Below, in pieces: positions 24,982-33,323 of a stretch of DNA of 64,000 bases. The notes beneath the pieces are model-generated. The model saw only the letters and a program-made list of their open reading frames with translations. It was not told the origin of the DNA and did not search any database. Source of the DNA: Streptomyces sp. NBC_00704 (GTDB lineage: Bacteria; Actinomycetota; Actinomycetes; Streptomycetales; Streptomycetaceae); the NCBI RefSeq assembly GCF_036226605.1, contig NZ_CP109000.1, positions 744,001-808,000 of the forward strand, given 5' to 3'. The translations under genes were made by a program, and so were the position numbers. The first letter of the stretch is position 1. The number at the start of each line of letters is the position of its first letter.

Positions 24982-25133
24982 CCCCTACGTTCCGTTCAGC
25001 AGTGTGACCGACCCGCTCCCAGAACCCCACAAATGAACGCACCGCCTCTGCATTGAGTTCAGCAAGTCGCACAACAGACACATATCTGAATCCCCGTCTG
25101 TACCTATTCCTTCCTCACGAAGGGGCGCACCCC

Positions 25134-26114
25134 ATGCGTACAGGTCCCCCACGTACACCTGCGCGAAGGTCCGTTCTCGTCGCGGTGTCCGCCGCGCTCG
25201 CCGCCGCGGCGGTCCTGACCGTTCCGCCGCCGGCCGTCGCCGCCGCCGAGAGCGCGCCCGTCGGCTTCGGCGCCGGCACGACCGGGGGCGGCGGAGCCGG
25301 CGCGGTCACCGTGTCGACCCTGTCCGCCTTCAAGACCGCGGTGACCGGCAGCACGGCGAAGGTGGTGAAGGTCAACGGCCTGATCACGCTCAGCGGTCAG
25401 GTCGACATCGGCTCCAACACCACGGTGCTGGGCGTCGGTTCGTCCTCCGGGTTCACCGGAGGCGGGCTGCGGCTGAAGAAGGTGACGAACGTCGTCATCC
25501 GCAACCTGAACATCAGCAAGCCGCTCAAGCCCGCCGACGGGATCGAGGTCCAGGCCTCGACCAAGGTGTGGATCGACCACAACTCCTTCTCGGCCGACCG
25601 CGACCACGACAAGGACTACTACGACGGCCTGCTGGACATCAATCACGCCTCGGACTTCGTGACGGTGTCGTGGAACACCTTCAGGGACCACTACAAGGGC
25701 TCGCTGGTCGGCCACAGCGACAACAACGCGAGCCAGGACACCGGCCACTTGAGGGTGACGTACCACCACAACCGGTTCACCGACGTCTACTCGCGCATCC
25801 CCAGCCTGCGCTTCGGCACCGGTCACTTCTACGACAACTACGTCGTCGGCGCCGAGACGGCCGTCCATTCGCGCATGGGCGCGCAGATGCTCGTCGAGAA
25901 CAACGTCTTCCGCTCGACCCTGGTCGCCGTCACGACGAGCCGGGACAGCGACGTGGACGGTTACGCCAACCTGACCGGCAACGACCTCGGCGGAGCCGCG
26001 ACCGAGTTGTCCCGCGTCGGGACGTTCACCAAGCCGCCGTACAGCTACACCGCCGAGCCCGCCTCCTCGGTCGTCGCCTCGGTGACGTCCGGCGCGGGCG
26101 CGGGAAAGCTCTGA
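25134..26114 (+). CDS. Secreted pectate lyase, PL1 type
   Basis: 326 aa with a long Sec or Tat-like signal (RTPARRSVLVAVSAALAAAA then VAAAES cleavage, about 39 residues). The mature right-handed beta-helix shows pectate lyase features: WIDHNSFSADRD, DGLLDINHASDFVTVSWN (Ca2+-binding Asp), HHNRFTDVYSRIPSLRFG containing the catalytic Arg in RIPSLR, and a helix repeat of short Asn- and Val-rich rungs. It would cleave polygalacturonate by beta-elimination. ATG 25134 has GAAGGGG upstream. It is followed by a PL3 lyase on the same strand 131 bp on, and LacI-type palindromes lie upstream. Confidence 0.93.
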   Translation: MRTGPPRTPARRSVLVAVSAALAAAAVLTVPPPAVAAAESAPVGFGAGTTGGGGAGAVTVSTLSAFKTAVTGSTAKVVKVNGLITLSGQVDIGSNTTVLGVGSSSGFTGGGLRLKKVTNVVIRNLNISKPLKPADGIEVQASTKVWIDHNSFSADRDHDKDYYDGLLDINHASDFVTVSWNTFRDHYKGSLVGHSDNNASQDTGHLRVTYHHNRFTDVYSRIPSLRFGTGHFYDNYVVGAETAVHSRMGAQMLVENNVFRSTLVAVTTSRDSDVDGYANLTGNDLGGAATELSRVGTFTKPPYSYTAEPASSVVASVTSGAGAGKL

Positions 26115-26245
26115 CCCTGCGGAGCCGCTTCCCGTCCGTCGCTCGCGGTCCCGCCGTTCCTGCAAGTACCCCTCAGCTCCCGTCCGTTCGTCTCACCGTT
26201 CGTTTCCCCGTCCCCCGTCCCCCATCCGGAAGAAGGCATCGGGAC

Positions 26246-27112
26246 ATGACTTCACCAGCGACTTCATCAGCAACTCCGCACACGCCCCCGGCGGCGCGGG
26301 CGTCGACGGCCCGGCCCGGTGGCCGGTCGCACGGGCGCGCCCTCACCGGCGGACTGGCCGCGGTCGGCCTCACTGTTGGCATGATCATGACCAGTGGCGC
26401 GCTCACGCCGGCGAGCGCCGCCACCTGGCCGACCCCGACCAGCAGCAAGCCGGTGACCGCCACCATCTCCGTCTCCGGCACCAAGGACTACGGGATGCAG
26501 CGCCTGTACGGCAGCGGCGACCTCGGCAGCGGCGGCCAGAACGAGGACCAGGACCCGATCCTGGAGCTCAAGGCCGGCGCCGTCCTGAAGAACGTCATCA
26601 TCGGCGCGCCCGCCGCGGACGGCATCCACTGCCTGGGCAACTGCACGCTGCAGAACGTCTGGTGGGAGGACGTCGGCGAGGACGCGGCGACCTTCCTCGG
26701 GTCCTCGTCGTCCAACGTCTACACCGTCTCCGGCGGCGGGGCGAAGGAAGCCAGCGACAAGGTGTTCCAGTTCAACGGCGGCGGCACGCTCAACGTCTCC
26801 AACTTCGCGGTGAAGAACTTCGGGACCTTCGTGCGCAGTTGCGGCAACTGCAAGAGCGGCCAGTACAAGCGCACGATCAACCTCAACACCATCGAGGCGA
26901 CGTACAAGGGCGGCCGGCTCGTCGGCATCAACACCAACTACGGCGACAGCGCGACCCTGAAGAAGATCACCATCGTCGGGGACAGCAGCAAGAAGATCGT
27001 TCCCTGCCAGAAGTACATCGGCAACAGCACGGGCGCGGAGCCGCCCAAGAACGGCGCGGGCGCCGACGGCACCTACTGCAAGTACGCGTCGTCCGACATC
27101 ACCTACAAATAG
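26246..27112 (+). CDS. Secreted pectate lyase, PL3 type
   Basis: 288 aa. The Ala/Pro-rich N-terminus and hydrophobic helix ending LTPASAATWPTPT form a signal peptide of about 54 residues. The mature domain matches the PL3 family: DGIHCLGNCTLQNVWWEDVGEDAATF (conserved C, W, D), KVFQFNGGGTLNVSNFAVKNFG, and VRSCGNCKSGQYKR with paired cysteines and the catalytic-type Lys/Arg. It needs Ca2+ and cleaves pectate by beta-elimination. It acts together with the PL1 gene just upstream, possibly as one operon (131 bp gap). Confidence 0.92.
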   Translation: MTSPATSSATPHTPPAARASTARPGGRSHGRALTGGLAAVGLTVGMIMTSGALTPASAATWPTPTSSKPVTATISVSGTKDYGMQRLYGSGDLGSGGQNEDQDPILELKAGAVLKNVIIGAPAADGIHCLGNCTLQNVWWEDVGEDAATFLGSSSSNVYTVSGGGAKEASDKVFQFNGGGTLNVSNFAVKNFGTFVRSCGNCKSGQYKRTINLNTIEATYKGGRLVGINTNYGDSATLKKITIVGDSSKKIVPCQKYIGNSTGAEPPKNGAGADGTYCKYASSDITYK

Positions 27113-27287
27113 GCCCTTCGCCGCCCGGCAGCGCGTGGCCGCCCGGCAGCGGGTGGCTCTCCCGTACTCCGCCGGGCGGACCGGCGGGTGCGCGCCACCT
27201 GCCGGCGGTCGCTCCCCGGTCCCCCCACGGTGAGAAGGCGGCCGTGCCGAGCGTCCCCCACCCAGCGCTTCGCACGGCCGCCCAGGG

Positions 27288-28040
27288 TCAGGGAGCCGTC
27301 CCCAGCACCGCCGCGGAGAGCTCGCGGCGGTGCTGGTCGTAGAGGGCGCGCAGTTCGGCGCCGGGCCAGTCGTCGGGCAGCAGGACGGCGGGCAGCACGG
27401 GGTCGACCAGCAGGTGCCGGACGACCGCCGCGAGGCCCGTGAAACGGTCGGCGGGCTGTCGCGCCCCCTCGACATGGGCCAGGAGGGCGCGTGCCGTCCG
27501 CGCCCACGCGTCGAGCGGCCAGAGGCTCTCGGCCAGCTCACGGGCGGGCGCGTCCGGCCGGGCGGTGAAACGCCGGACGACGCCGTCCAGGTCGGCGGGC
27601 CAGGGACGGCCCAGATTGGCCGGGCGCAGCCAGACGCCCTCGCGCAGCTCGGCGAGTCTGAGGTCGCTCAGCCGGGTGCGCAGTCCGGCGCGGTCGGCGG
27701 GGTCGCGGCCGGTCGCGGTGATCACCGGCATCTCCCAGTCGCCGTCCCACGCGCGCGTGTGCGGGTGCACGGCGTCGTCCTGCCGACGCCGGCGCTCCAG
27801 CAGCCGGTCGCTGAGCCGGTAGACGCCGTCGGCCCTGCGGAGGTCGCCCGCCGCCACCATCCGGCTCAGCGCGGCCCGCACCGTCGATCCGCCGACGCCG
27901 AACCGCTCCACCCCCGCCACCAGATCCCTGGCCGTCAGCTCGGGCGGATGCGCGCCCAGCAGCAGGCTCAGCACCACCGACCGGGCGGACAGCGGGGGCA
28001 GGTCGACCTCGCCGGGCCGCGCCGGCACGTTCATCCGCAT
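27288..28040 (-). CDS. PaaX family transcriptional regulator
   Basis: 250-aa regulator of the PaaX type, known mainly as the phenylacetyl-CoA-responsive repressor. N-terminal winged helix: SVVLSLLLGAHPPELTARDLV then GVGGSTVRAALSRMVAAGDLRR. The middle PaaX region is WEMPVITATGRDPADR then RLSDLRLAELREGVWLRPANL, and the C-terminal PaaX_C region is RHLLVDPVLPAVLLPDDWPG. No other paa genes are here. It is divergent from an AidB-like acyl-CoA dehydrogenase, its likely target. No ribosome site precedes ATG 28040 or 28034, so it may be leaderless. Two palindromes lie immediately upstream. Confidence 0.9.
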   Translation of the reverse strand: MRMNVPARPGEVDLPPLSARSVVLSLLLGAHPPELTARDLVAGVERFGVGGSTVRAALSRMVAAGDLRRADGVYRLSDRLLERRRRQDDAVHPHTRAWDGDWEMPVITATGRDPADRAGLRTRLSDLRLAELREGVWLRPANLGRPWPADLDGVVRRFTARPDAPARELAESLWPLDAWARTARALLAHVEGARQPADRFTGLAAVVRHLLVDPVLPAVLLPDDWPGAELRALYDQHRRELSAAVLGTAP

Positions 28041-28042
28041 GG

Positions 28043-28059
28043 GCACGTACTGTACGTGC
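28043..28059. promoter_or_regulatory. Perfect 17-bp palindrome before the PaaX-type gene
   Basis: GCACGTACTGTACGTGC: two perfect eight-base arms around a single central T. It lies two bases upstream of the ATG of the PaaX-type gene, and 45-62 bp upstream of the divergent acyl-CoA dehydrogenase. Binding here would block the regulator's own expression. Confidence 0.75.
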
Positions 28060-28065
28060 GCCGGC

Positions 28066-28107
28066 CATGTTGCACTATTGCTGCGGCCGCAGACAGAGTG
28101 CAACATG
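28066..28107. promoter_or_regulatory. 42-bp nested inverted repeat over the AidB-like start codon
   Basis: Outer arms CATGTTGCACT (28066-28076) and AGTGCAACATG (28097-28107) are perfect inverted repeats of 11 bp. Between them sits the perfect 12-bp palindrome CTGCGGCCGCAG (28081-28092), flanked by four-base spacers. The right arm contains the ATG (28105) of the dehydrogenase gene. Arm spacing (31 bp centre to centre, about three helical turns) suits binding of a dimer or tetramer on one DNA face. A cruciform or RNA hairpin is the alternative. Confidence 0.75.
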
Positions 28108-29892
28108 GTCGGCATGGCCCCGACGCTCGCGCACTCCTCGTCCCCCTCGCCCTCCCCCTCGTCCCCGTCGTCCCCGCCGTCGCCGCAGTTCCTCTCCTCG
28201 GCGTCGGCGAGTGGGACGCACCACGTCACCAACCAGCCGCCGCCGCTGGCCCCCTACGACGCCGCCGAGGACTCCGCGCTGCTGGAGGGGCTGCGGCGGG
28301 AGGGCGCCGGCTGGGCGGAGGCGGACGTCCGCAGGACCGGACTGCTGGCCGGGAGCGCCGAGGCCCAGGAGTGGAGCGACCTGGCCAACCGGCACGAGCC
28401 CGTCCTGCGCACGCACGACCGGTACGGTCACCGTCTCGACGAGGTCGACTTCCACCCGAGCTGGCACGAGCTGATGCGGGTGGCGGTCGCCGAGGGCCTG
28501 GCGGGCGCGCCCTGGGCCGACGACCGGCCCGGCGCCCATGTGGCGCGCACGGCGGGCGGTCTCGCCTGGGGACACACCGAGGCCGGGCACGGCTGTCCGA
28601 CGTCCATGACGTACGCGGCCGTCCCCGCGCTGCGCCGGCAGCCGGAACTCGCCGCCGTCTACGAGCCGCTGCTGACCAGCCGGGAGTACGACCCGGGACT
28701 GCGGGTGCCGACGGACAAGCGCGGCCTGCTCGCCGGCATGGGGATGACGGAGAAGCAGGGCGGGTCCGACGTCCGGACGAACACGACCGCGGCCGCGCCC
28801 ACGGCGGAGCCCGGGGTGTACACGCTGCGCGGGCACAAGTGGTTCACGTCGGCGCCGATGTGCGACGTGTTCCTGGTGCTGGCGCAGGCTCCCGGCGGCC
28901 TGTCCTGCTTCCTCGTGCCGCGGGTGCTGCCCGACGGCGTGCGCAACACGTTCCGTGTGCAGCGGCTCAAGGACAAGCTCGGCAACCGCTCCAACGCGTC
29001 CTCCGAGCCGGAGTTCGACGGGACCGTCGCCTGGCTGGTCGGGCCCGAGGGGCAGGGCGTCAAGACCATCATCGAGATGGTCAACTGCACGCGGCTCGAC
29101 TGCGTGATGATGTCGGCGGCCCTGATGCGCAAGACACTCGTGGAGGCCGGACACCATGTGCGCCACCGCAGCGCGTTCGGGGCCCGCCTGCTCGACCAGC
29201 CCCTGATGCGCAACGTCCTGGCCGACCTGGCGCTGGAGTCGGAGGCCGCCACCACGCTCACGCTGCGTCTGGCCGGGGCCGCCGACCGGGCGGTGCGCGG
29301 GGACGACGGCCAGGGGGACGAGCGGTCCTTCCGGCGGATCGCCACCGCCATCGGCAAGTACTGGGTCACCAAGCGGGGGCCGGCCTTCACCGCGGAGGCC
29401 CTGGAGTGCCTCGGCGGCAACGGCTACGTCGAGGACTCGGGGATGCCCCGGCACTACCGCGAGGCACCTCTGCTGTCGATCTGGGAGGGCTCGGGCAACG
29501 TCAACGCCCTCGACGTGCTGCGGGCGTTGACGCGCGAGCCGGCGACCGCGGACGCGCTGTTCGCCGAACTCGCCCACGCGCGCGGCGCGGACGCCCGGCT
29601 GGACGCGGCCGTCGTCCGGCTGACGTCACGGCTGACCACGGCCACGCCGTCCGGGGCCCGCCGGCTGGTGGAGGAGATGGCGCTCACCCTCCAGGCCTCC
29701 CTGCTGGTGCGGCACGCGCCGCCCGCTGTCGCCGACGCCTTCTGCGCCACCCGGCTGGGCGGCGACTGGGGGCACTCCTTCGGCACCCTCCCCGACGCCG
29801 CCGACGTGGACGGGATCCTGGAACGCGCGCTTCCCGAGGGGGCCACCCGAAGCGTGTCCGCCGTCGCGAACCGACGGACCTCGCGCCGATAG
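28105..29892 (+). CDS. aidB: AidB-like acyl-CoA dehydrogenase
   Basis: 595-aa FAD enzyme of the acyl-CoA dehydrogenase superfamily that resembles E. coli AidB over its length. Shared landmarks: LRREGAGW, FHPSWHELM, GLLAGMGMTEKQGGSDVRTNT, LRGHKWFTSAP, RLKDKLGNRSNASSEPEF, YREAPLLSIWEGSGNV. AidB binds FAD and DNA and responds to alkylating agents, though its enzymatic role is unsettled. An extra Ser/Pro-rich N-terminus (about 45 residues) precedes the core. ATG 28105 lies within a large inverted repeat and has no ribosome site; ATG 28114 is an alternative. It is divergent from a PaaX-type regulator. Confidence 0.88.
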   Translation: MVGMAPTLAHSSSPSPSPSSPSSPPSPQFLSSASASGTHHVTNQPPPLAPYDAAEDSALLEGLRREGAGWAEADVRRTGLLAGSAEAQEWSDLANRHEPVLRTHDRYGHRLDEVDFHPSWHELMRVAVAEGLAGAPWADDRPGAHVARTAGGLAWGHTEAGHGCPTSMTYAAVPALRRQPELAAVYEPLLTSREYDPGLRVPTDKRGLLAGMGMTEKQGGSDVRTNTTAAAPTAEPGVYTLRGHKWFTSAPMCDVFLVLAQAPGGLSCFLVPRVLPDGVRNTFRVQRLKDKLGNRSNASSEPEFDGTVAWLVGPEGQGVKTIIEMVNCTRLDCVMMSAALMRKTLVEAGHHVRHRSAFGARLLDQPLMRNVLADLALESEAATTLTLRLAGAADRAVRGDDGQGDERSFRRIATAIGKYWVTKRGPAFTAEALECLGGNGYVEDSGMPRHYREAPLLSIWEGSGNVNALDVLRALTREPATADALFAELAHARGADARLDAAVVRLTSRLTTATPSGARRLVEEMALTLQASLLVRHAPPAVADAFCATRLGGDWGHSFGTLPDAADVDGILERALPEGATRSVSAVANRRTSRR

Positions 29893-29994
29893 CCCACGCA
29901 CCGCCACTGAGAAGCGAGCGCACAGTTGTGCCGGGCGGCCGGCCGACCGTGGCCGGGTGGGCGTTCGGGCCTGACCGGTCCGGCGCACGGGTCA

Positions 29995-30047
29995 GTCGGA
30001 CGCGACGGACCGCTCGGACCCCCGTCGGACGCGACGGACCGCTCGGA
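29995..30047 (+). repeat. 24-bp direct repeat
   Basis: A 24-base sequence beginning GTCGGACGCGACGGACCGCT occurs twice, exactly, at 29995-30018 and 30024-30047. It is in the 238-bp space after the acyl-CoA dehydrogenase gene. It resembles in style the repeats at 23089-23345, which share GCGGAC/CGGACGCGAC words. No gene is visible in this space. Confidence 0.8.
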
Positions 30048-30130
30048 GCCGTCGCGCCGGCCCGACCCGGCTCGCCGCCCAGGCCTGTCGCGCCGGGGCT
30101 CGGCGATGTCTCGCCGCTCGGTGGTTTCGG

Positions 30131-30712
30131 TCAGCTCGTCGGGCGGCCCCAGAGCACGGCGAAGCGGGCCCATTCGACGTCCCACTGGTCCATGCGGCGG
30201 CGTTCCAGTCCGGCGCGCACCACGCGCCCGCCCGCGAGGGGCAGGGTCGCCACACCGACTCCGGCCAGGGCTCCGACGAGGGATGCGCGCAGCCTGGCCT
30301 GCGACGCGCTGACCGGACGGGTCACCAGGCGACCCCGGCGGTCCGTCCAGACCTCGACCGGGGTGCCCGCGGCGCTGCCCGGGCCGACCCGGACCTGGCC
30401 GGTGTGGGCGGAGCCGTCCGGTCCGGTCCAGCCGACCTTCGCCCACACCTTGTCACCGCTGGAGGAACCGCCGGACGGTGTCTTGCCGGGGGCGCGCTCG
30501 GTCAGTCGTCCGACGAGGGGACGCCACTCGACACGCTCGCGCGCCAGCCCCTGTCCCACGGAGTCCGCGGTCGCGGACGCCGCCAGCGTCCCGGCGAGGA
30601 CGGTGAGCGCCCAGACGCCGAGCACGACCCAGGACTCCACCGTGTCGGCGCGACGCTTGAGCGGGTTGCGCCGCCAGCGCCACAGCCACACCTTCGGACC
30701 ACGGAACGCCAT
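30131..30712 (-). CDS. Rv1733c-like membrane protein
   Basis: 193 aa. It starts with the family-typical segment WLWRWRRNPLKRRADTVESW followed by a membrane helix (VLGVWALTVLAGTLAASA), an extracytoplasmic domain of about 90 residues (AKVGWTGPDGSAHTGQVRVG), and a second helix (LVGALAGVGVATLPLAGG) before a basic cytoplasmic tail. Rv1733c is a mycobacterial latency-regulon antigen of unknown function; this family is abundant in Streptomyces. ATG 30712 has GAGGAGG nine bases upstream. It is divergent from the BNR-like gene. Confidence 0.85.
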   Translation of the reverse strand: MAFRGPKVWLWRWRRNPLKRRADTVESWVVLGVWALTVLAGTLAASATADSVGQGLARERVEWRPLVGRLTERAPGKTPSGGSSSGDKVWAKVGWTGPDGSAHTGQVRVGPGSAAGTPVEVWTDRRGRLVTRPVSASQARLRASLVGALAGVGVATLPLAGGRVVRAGLERRRMDQWDVEWARFAVLWGRPTS

Positions 30713-30936
30713 CGAAGGCCGCCTCCTCGTGAGCACATGAACATCCCGGCTCCCTCCCATACGCGCCGCACGCGTCCGGTGCTCATCGGCGAGGCGGCCG
30801 AAGTCGCGCGGCGCCGGCCCGCCACACCCGCCGCGACCTGCGTCGACGGCGTTTCCGGAGGTGACTGTCAGTGGCGGGGTGCAGACTGGCCGGTGTCCGG
30901 GACGACGATGTCGAGGACACAGCGGAGGTGATCGGC

Positions 30937-32022
30937 ATGACCGAGGTACTGCTCGCCGTGGGCACGCGCAAAGGCCTGTTCATCGGGCGTCGGCGCGGCG
31001 GCGTGTGGGAGTTCGACGAGACCCCTTACTTCAACGCACAGGCGATCTACTCGCTCGCCGTGGACACCCGCGGCGAGCGCCCGCGGCTGCTGGCCGGCGG
31101 CGACAGCGCGCACTGGGGGCCGTCGGTGTTCCACTCCGACGACCTCGGCCGCACCTGGACCGAACCGGCCAGCCCGGCCGTCAGGTTCCCGCAGGACACG
31201 GGGGCGTCGCTGGAGCGGGTGTGGCAGCTGCACCCGGCGGCGGCCGAACCGGACGTGGTGTACGCGGGCACGGAGCCGGCCGCGTTGTACCGCTCGGAGG
31301 ACCGGGGCGAGAGCTTCGAACTGGTCCGCCCGCTGTGGGAGCACCCGACCCGCTCCCGCTGGGTGCCGGGCGGCGGCGGCGAGGGCCTGCACACCATCCT
31401 CACCGACCGGCGCGACCCGCGGGCGGTGACCGTGGCGGTGTCGACCGCCGGGGTGTTCCGCACGACGGACGGCGGGGCGAGCTGGGCTCCGTCCAACTCC
31501 GGTGTGTCGGCAGTGTTCCTGCCGGATCCCGACCCGGAGTTCGGCCAGTGCGTCCACAAGGTCGCCAGGGACGCGGCGAACCCGGACCGCCTCTACCTCC
31601 AGAACCACTGGGGGGTCTACCGCAGCGACGACGCGGGCGCACAGTGGACCGACATCGGCGAGGGACTGCCGTCCACCTTCGGCTTCGCCGTCGCCGCGCA
31701 TCCCTCGCGCGGGGACACGGCGTACGTGTTCCCCATCAACGCCGACGCGGACCGGGTGCCGGCCGACCGCCGGTGCCGGGTCTTCCGTACCGCGGACGCC
31801 GGGAAGAGCTGGGAGCCGCTCTCCGCGGGGCTGCCGCAGGAGGACCACTACGGCACGGTCCTGCGCGACGCGATGTGCACGGACGACGCGGACCCGGCCG
31901 GCGTGTACTTCGGCAACCGCAACGGCGAGGTGTTCGCCTCCGCCGACGACGGCGACAGCTGGCGGCAGTTGGCCTCGCACCTGCCCGACGTGCTGTGCGT
32001 ACGGGCCGCCGTGGTCGGATGA
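30937..32022 (+). CDS. WD40/YVTN/BNR-type beta-propeller protein (sialidase-like fold)
   Basis: 361 aa with several BNR-type units: VFHSDDLGRTWTEPAS, LYRSEDRGESFELVRP, VFRTTDGGASWAPSNS, VYRSDDAGAQWTDIGE, VFRTADAGKSWEPLSA and VFASADDGDSWRQLAS, i.e. six S-x-D-x-G-x-x-W Asp-box repeats. The fold is that of sialidases and photosystem assembly factors, but no signal peptide and no sialidase Arg triad or FRIP motif was seen, so it is probably not a sialidase. Role unknown; cytoplasmic. ATG 30937 follows GGAGGTGAT at six bases. Confidence 0.85.
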   Translation: MTEVLLAVGTRKGLFIGRRRGGVWEFDETPYFNAQAIYSLAVDTRGERPRLLAGGDSAHWGPSVFHSDDLGRTWTEPASPAVRFPQDTGASLERVWQLHPAAAEPDVVYAGTEPAALYRSEDRGESFELVRPLWEHPTRSRWVPGGGGEGLHTILTDRRDPRAVTVAVSTAGVFRTTDGGASWAPSNSGVSAVFLPDPDPEFGQCVHKVARDAANPDRLYLQNHWGVYRSDDAGAQWTDIGEGLPSTFGFAVAAHPSRGDTAYVFPINADADRVPADRRCRVFRTADAGKSWEPLSAGLPQEDHYGTVLRDAMCTDDADPAGVYFGNRNGEVFASADDGDSWRQLASHLPDVLCVRAAVVG

Positions 32023-32423
32023 GCCCGAACCGCCCGTATCCGCGGCGGGACCGACCCCGGTAGCGCGCGCTGCGTGCGCAGCCCGAGCAGCCCGAGCCGA
32101 TGACGGCCCGCGTCGCGTGGCCGTCCGGCGCGGGCCGGTCGCGGGCGGGGTGGAGCGGCGGGCACGGGCGCCGGCTTCGGGTGCCGGGTTCGGCCCGTAG
32201 GCGTGGCGCGTGGTGCGTGGTGCGTCGGACTGTCCGGCGGCGCGGGCCCGGATGACGGTGCAGGCCGACGGTGTGGGCCGGTCGGCGCTCGCATGCCGGA
32301 GCGCCTCCGGAGGCCCCGCCGCCGGTTCGGGCGTCCCCGCCCAACGGGTCCGGGGCCGGGGCCGTTCGCGGTTGCGGTCACCGCCCGCCGTCGCGCGGTA
32401 CCGTCGCGGCGGGCGGGGCCGGA
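32023..32423. other. 401-bp intergenic region, no feature recognised
   Basis: Lies between the convergent BNR-like gene and uracil-DNA glycosylase gene. It holds small direct repeats (GCGTGGTGCGTGGTGCGT near 32207-32225) and GC-rich filler with open frames on both strands, none with a start and ribosome site. No strong hairpin or palindrome was seen. Confidence 0.4.
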
Positions 32424-33101
32424 CTACGGCAGTCGCCAGTCCACCGGCTGCGCGCCCTGCTCGACGAGCAGGGCGTTGGCCCTGCTGAACGGCCGTGAGC
32501 CGAAGAAGCCGCGGTCCGCCGACATCGGGGACGGATGCGCGGACTCGATCGCCGGGAGATCCCCCAGCAACGGCCGGCAATTGCGTGCGTCACGCCCCCA
32601 CAGGATCGACACGAGCGGCTTGCCCCGTGCCGCCAGCGCCCGGATGGCCTGCTCGGTGACTTCCTCCCAGCCCTGGCCCCGGTGCGCGCCGGGCTTGCGC
32701 GGAGCGGTGGTCAAGGCCCTGTTGAGCAGCAGCACGCCCTGCCGGGTCCAGGGCGTCAGATCGCCGTTCGACGGCCTGTCCACGCCGAGGTCCGAGTGCA
32801 TCTCGCGGAAGATGTTCTCCAGGCTGCCCGGCAGCGACCGCACCTCGGGCGCCACCGCGAAACTCAGCCCGATGGCCATCCCCGGCGTCGGGTAGGGATC
32901 CTGGCCGACGATCAGGACACGGACGTCGTCGAAGGGCTGCTGGAAAGCGCGCAGCACGTTCGCCCCGGCCGGGAGATACGTCCGGCCGGCCGCTATCTCG
33001 GCCCGCAGGAAGTCCCCCATGGCGGCGACGCGTTCAGCGACGGGTTCGAGGGCCTTCGCCCAGCCCGCTTCGACAAGTTCATACAGAGGTCGTGGTGCCA
33101 C
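32424..33101 (-). CDS. ung: Uracil-DNA glycosylase, family 1
   Basis: 225-aa base-excision repair enzyme that removes uracil from DNA. The catalytic water-activating loop is [20 protein letters not shown] (Asp in GQDPYP), followed by the Ser/Pro loop, [17 protein letters not shown] and the minor-groove intercalation loop [19 protein letters not shown] (HPS with catalytic His). Length and order match Ung. The start is GTG 33101, giving [18 protein letters not shown]. Divergent from the kinase gene at 33324. Confidence 0.96.
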   Translation of the reverse strand: MAPRPLYELVEAGWAKALEPVAERVAAMGDFLRAEIAAGRTYLPAGANVLRAFQQPFDDVRVLIVGQDPYPTPGMAIGLSFAVAPEVRSLPGSLENIFREMHSDLGVDRPSNGDLTPWTRQGVLLLNRALTTAPRKPGAHRGQGWEEVTEQAIRALAARGKPLVSILWGRDARNCRPLLGDLPAIESAHPSPMSADRGFFGSRPFSRANALLVEQGAQPVDWRLP

Positions 33102-33189
33102 AACGCGTCACCCTACTGGCACTTCACCCACCCGCGCACCGGCACCGATCCTCCCCGCCCGGGCACCGCCGGCGACGCTAGTCTTCCCC

Positions 33190-33236
33190 CTCGTCGAGGT
33201 CGTCGAGTCGTCGAGGTCCTCGAGGTCGCCGCGCCG
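33190..33236. repeat. GTCGAG microrepeat
   Basis: CTCGTCGAGGTCGTCGAGTC and continuing GTCGAGGTCCTCGAGGTCG form about six variants of a GTCGAG hexamer between the divergent ung and kinase genes. It is short, but could form hairpins (CTCGAG core). Confidence 0.5.
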
Positions 33237-33323
33237 TCGCGTTCGGCCCCGCGCCCGTCCCACACCCGCTCCGTGCCCGCCTGACGTCCGCTCACCGGAA
33301 GAACGGGGAGTCCGCTGCATCCC

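Larger units (their letters stand above)
24694..25133. other. Divergent control region of esterase and pectate lyase genes
   Basis: 440 bp between two secreted plant-polymer enzymes transcribed apart. It holds two LacI-type palindromes listed separately (24876-24889 and 24970-24981). The 25010-25120 part is AT-richer than average (for example ACACATATCTGAA and TACCTATTCCTTCC), consistent with promoter and leader DNA of the pectate lyase gene. The 24715-24840 part is a GC-rich run with repeated GCGGACGG units. Confidence 0.6.

Noticed and set aside
27330..30740. 1136-aa plus-strand open frame
   Set aside because: Covers the PaaX gene antisense and the dehydrogenase in a wrong frame; product is Arg/Gly-rich with no domain.
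30937..32022. BNR-repeat protein considered a sialidase
   Set aside because: Asp-box repeats are present, but no FRIP motif, Arg triad or signal peptide was found.
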